Part shown: positions 6,729-8,504 of the stretch, piece by piece | Layout of the letters: each line of letters begins with the position of its first letter | How positions within the stretch are numbered: the stretch's first letter is position 1 | Origin: Pseudomonadota bacterium | Lineage (GTDB): Bacteria > Pseudomonadota > Alphaproteobacteria > Sphingomonadales > Sphingomonadaceae | Length of the DNA: 8,504 nt | NCBI GenBank assembly: GCA_030271565.1 | Contig: JARXKR010000056.1 | Coordinates: forward strand, 1 to 8,504 | Reading direction: 5' to 3' | The notes under the pieces: model-generated | Told to the model about the DNA's origin: nothing | Databases searched by the model: none | Seen by the model: only the letters and a program-made list of their open reading frames with translations | Made by a program: the position numbers and the translations under genes

Positions 6729-6750
6729 TGCGACTACGCACAAGCGACAC
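6722..6750. repeat. Perfect 8-bp inverted repeat (operator- or hairpin-like)
   Basis: GTGTCGCT at 6722-6729 is exactly complementary to AGCGACAC at 6743-6750, with a 13-bp loop. A 10-bp palindrome ACACCGGTGT (6716-6725) overlaps its left edge. No run of T follows on either side, so it is not a classical terminator. It sits in the leader or promoter of the TonB-dependent receptor and could be a regulator binding site or an RNA hairpin. Confidence 0.45.
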
Positions 6751-6864
6751 ATGGCATGCCTAGAGGCGGCACTGAGGCCTGAGGGGGCCGATTCGGTCTT
6801 GCCGCAAATCATCCCCCGGACGGGCTCGTGAAAAAGCTTCAACCGTTCCAGGGGAATTGACCCA

Positions 6865-8504
6865 ATGATCCGCCTTTCGACCCGCTCGACCGCATCCATC
6901 CTCGCCCTCGCGACCGTTCTTGGCCACGCTGGCACGGCGCAGGCGGCGATGACTGTAACCGAAGATTCCGTAACCGTCGATGCTGCGGCCGATCCGGCCT
7001 CAGGCTCAGCAACCGGCGATTCTGGCGCTGCCGCTCCCGAAGACGCCCAGACTGGCAATGACGATTCGCGCCTGACCGAAATCGTCGTCACTGCGACGAA
7101 GCGCGAGACCAACCTGCAGCGCACCCCGATCTCGATCTCGGTGCTGGCACCCGACGCGATCAAGGACCGGCATGTCCAGAGCCTGATGGATTTGGCCGAT
7201 GGCGCGGTGCCATCACTGCGTGTCGCCACCTTTGAATCGCGCCAGTCAGCGCTGACCGTCGGCATTCGCGGCATCGTCCCGGCCGACGCCAACCAGACGG
7301 CGCGCGACCAAGGCGTCGGTGTCTATATCGATGGCGTTTACCTCGGTCGCCAACAGGGTCTCAACGCTGGGCTGTTTGATGTAAAGCGCATCGAAGTGCT
7401 GCGCGGGCCGCAAGGTACGTTGTTCGGGCGCAATGCCGAAGGCGGCGCGGTCAGCATCGTCACCAACGAACCAACCGGAGAATTCGGCGGGCGGCTGGGC
7501 GGCGGCTTCGGTAACTACGGAAGCTACACCACCGAGGCTCACGTCAACTTTCCTGCCGTTGCCAATGTTGCAGTCAAGGTCGACGGGCTGATCCAGCATC
7601 AGGATGCCACGGTCAAGAACCCGCTCGCGGGACAGACCGGCTGGAATTACCACAACAATGTCGGCGGTCGCATTTCGGCCAAATGGACTCCATTCGACGG
7701 CTTCTCGGCGCTGTTCGCCTATGACCACGTCAAGGATGAAAACAGCCCGAACTACAGCCAGTTGCTCAACTACAACCCCACGGGCAAGGTGATCGGCCAG
7801 TACGATCCGATCAGCCTCAAACTGGTAGCCCCGGGTAGTCCGTTGGGCACAACCACCATCTGTACTACCTGCATTGCGCCGCTTTCGCCGCTTGTGGTCG
7901 TGACGGGTGACAAGCGCCAAAACGTTGCCGAAATTGGCGTCCCGCAAGCCCCGAGCACCGATGTCAGCCACGGGTTTTCATCGACGCTGAAGTACAAAGT
8001 TTCGCCCGGTCTCGAGCTGCGCTCGATCACCGCATGGCGGGGCGTCACCACCGAGCAGTGGGATAACTCGGGCGGCGCGCACCGCACTATCTTTGCGCCA
8101 AATGCCAATTTCAGCCGCTACAGCCTGTCGTACTTGCGCCAGACCCAGTTCAGCCAGGAATTGCAGGCAGTCGGCAGCTTCGCCAATGTCGATTATGCGG
8201 TTGGACTCTACTACTTTACCGAACGCGCGACAGAGCGCGCCGCTACGCCAACCACCAACAAGTGGAACGCGACAGGCACCGGCTATACGATCAACAGCGA
8301 GCTGGTCACAGGTCCGATCACTTCGAGCAATCAGGGCTGGGATCCCTCGGTCTGGTTCGTCCAGCGTGACAGCCACGCCCGCGCGCAAAGTTATGCCGCG
8401 TTCGGTCAAGCGACTTGGTCCCCGGTCGATACCGTGCACATCACCGGTGGTTTGCGCTGGACCAAAGACAAGCGCGACGGCGCGCTGACGAAGGTTTCAA
8501 ACGT
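6865..8504 (+). CDS. TonB-dependent outer-membrane receptor (3' end beyond the window)
   Basis: Outer-membrane barrel that imports a ligand using TonB energy; 546 codons are visible with no stop, so the C-terminal third or so of a usual 750-900 residue receptor is missing. The ATG has AGGGGA 9 nt upstream. A signal peptide (residues 1-27, ending GTAQA) is followed by an acidic, Ala/Ser-rich linker and a TonB-box-like EIVVTA at 72-77. The plug domain then has GIRGI, VYIDGVYLGR (153-162) and IEVLRGPQGTLFGRNAEGG (from 176), ending in SIVTNEP. Barrel strands with alternating aromatic residues follow (for example GGFGNYGSYTTEAHV and GLYYFTERA). A CTTC motif at 333-336 lies in a probable surface loop. 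The plug sequence is of the type abundant in sphingomonads; the ligand cannot be assigned. The upstream Pho-box-like repeat hints at a phosphorus-related substrate. Long open frames on the opposite strand here are shadows. Confidence 0.95.
   Translation, partial: MIRLSTRSTASILALATVLGHAGTAQAAMTVTEDSVTVDAAADPASGSATGDSGAAAPEDAQTGNDDSRLTEIVVTATKRETNLQRTPISISVLAPDAIKDRHVQSLMDLADGAVPSLRVATFESRQSALTVGIRGIVPADANQTARDQGVGVYIDGVYLGRQQGLNAGLFDVKRIEVLRGPQGTLFGRNAEGGAVSIVTNEPTGEFGGRLGGGFGNYGSYTTEAHVNFPAVANVAVKVDGLIQHQDATVKNPLAGQTGWNYHNNVGGRISAKWTPFDGFSALFAYDHVKDENSPNYSQLLNYNPTGKVIGQYDPISLKLVAPGSPLGTTTICTTCIAPLSPLVVVTGDKRQNVAEIGVPQAPSTDVSHGFSSTLKYKVSPGLELRSITAWRGVTTEQWDNSGGAHRTIFAPNANFSRYSLSYLRQTQFSQELQAVGSFANVDYAVGLYYFTERATERAATPTTNKWNATGTGYTINSELVTGPITSSNQGWDPSVWFVQRDSHARAQSYAAFGQATWSPVDTVHITGGLRWTKDKRDGALTKVSN

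Noticed and set aside
6751..6760. GGCATGCC palindrome before the receptor gene
   Set aside because: An 8-bp palindrome is expected by chance at this length; no partner site or regulator is indicated.
7246..7971. 241-residue open frame on the minus strand, with others at 6714-7292 and 7978-8439
   Set aside because: They lie antisense to a TonB-dependent receptor with clear signal peptide, plug and barrel motifs; their translations show no domain and are typical GC-rich shadows.

Overview
The window looks like chromosome from a GC-rich alphaproteobacterium, most likely of the Sphingomonadales (Novosphingobium/Sphingopyxis/Erythrobacter type). The reasons are the codon use, a PurS-PurQ pair with alphaproteobacterial character, and a TonB-dependent receptor of the large type common in sphingomonads. 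This placement is inference from style and gene content; no marker gene is present. There are no RNA genes, insertion sequences, CRISPR arrays or prophage genes.

Left part (1-5257): a membrane-bound c-di-GMP enzyme (six predicted membrane helices, PAS, GGDEF, EAL) runs rightward and meets purQ tail to tail. The two stop codons share the four bases CTAG. purS and purQ form a leftward, translationally coupled pair (TAATG junction) that supplies two subunits of FGAM synthase in purine synthesis. Divergent from purS, after a short control region with a recognisable sigma70-like promoter, is a roughly 590-residue phospholipase-D superfamily protein with two intact HKD motifs and an unrecognised N-terminal domain. 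It again meets its convergent neighbour with overlapping stop codons (TTAG).

Right part (5254-8504): a leftward PhoB-like winged-helix response regulator has a strongly degenerate receiver. It keeps the acceptor Asp but lacks the acidic pair, the Thr/Ser and the Lys. It is divergent from a small exported protein of unknown function. A TonB-dependent receptor follows on the + strand and runs off the end of the window, about two thirds complete. No stop codon is in view for it, and long antisense open frames overlie it.

The most interesting signal is regulatory. All three genes in the right part have Pho-box-like sequences upstream: heptamers related to CTGTCAT repeated every 11 bp, each in the orientation of the gene it precedes. 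One is a perfect CTGTCAT in front of the regulator. This suggests an autoregulated phosphate-starvation module made of an atypical regulator, an exported small protein and an outer-membrane receptor. The Pho connection is inferred from motif spacing only and is untested.
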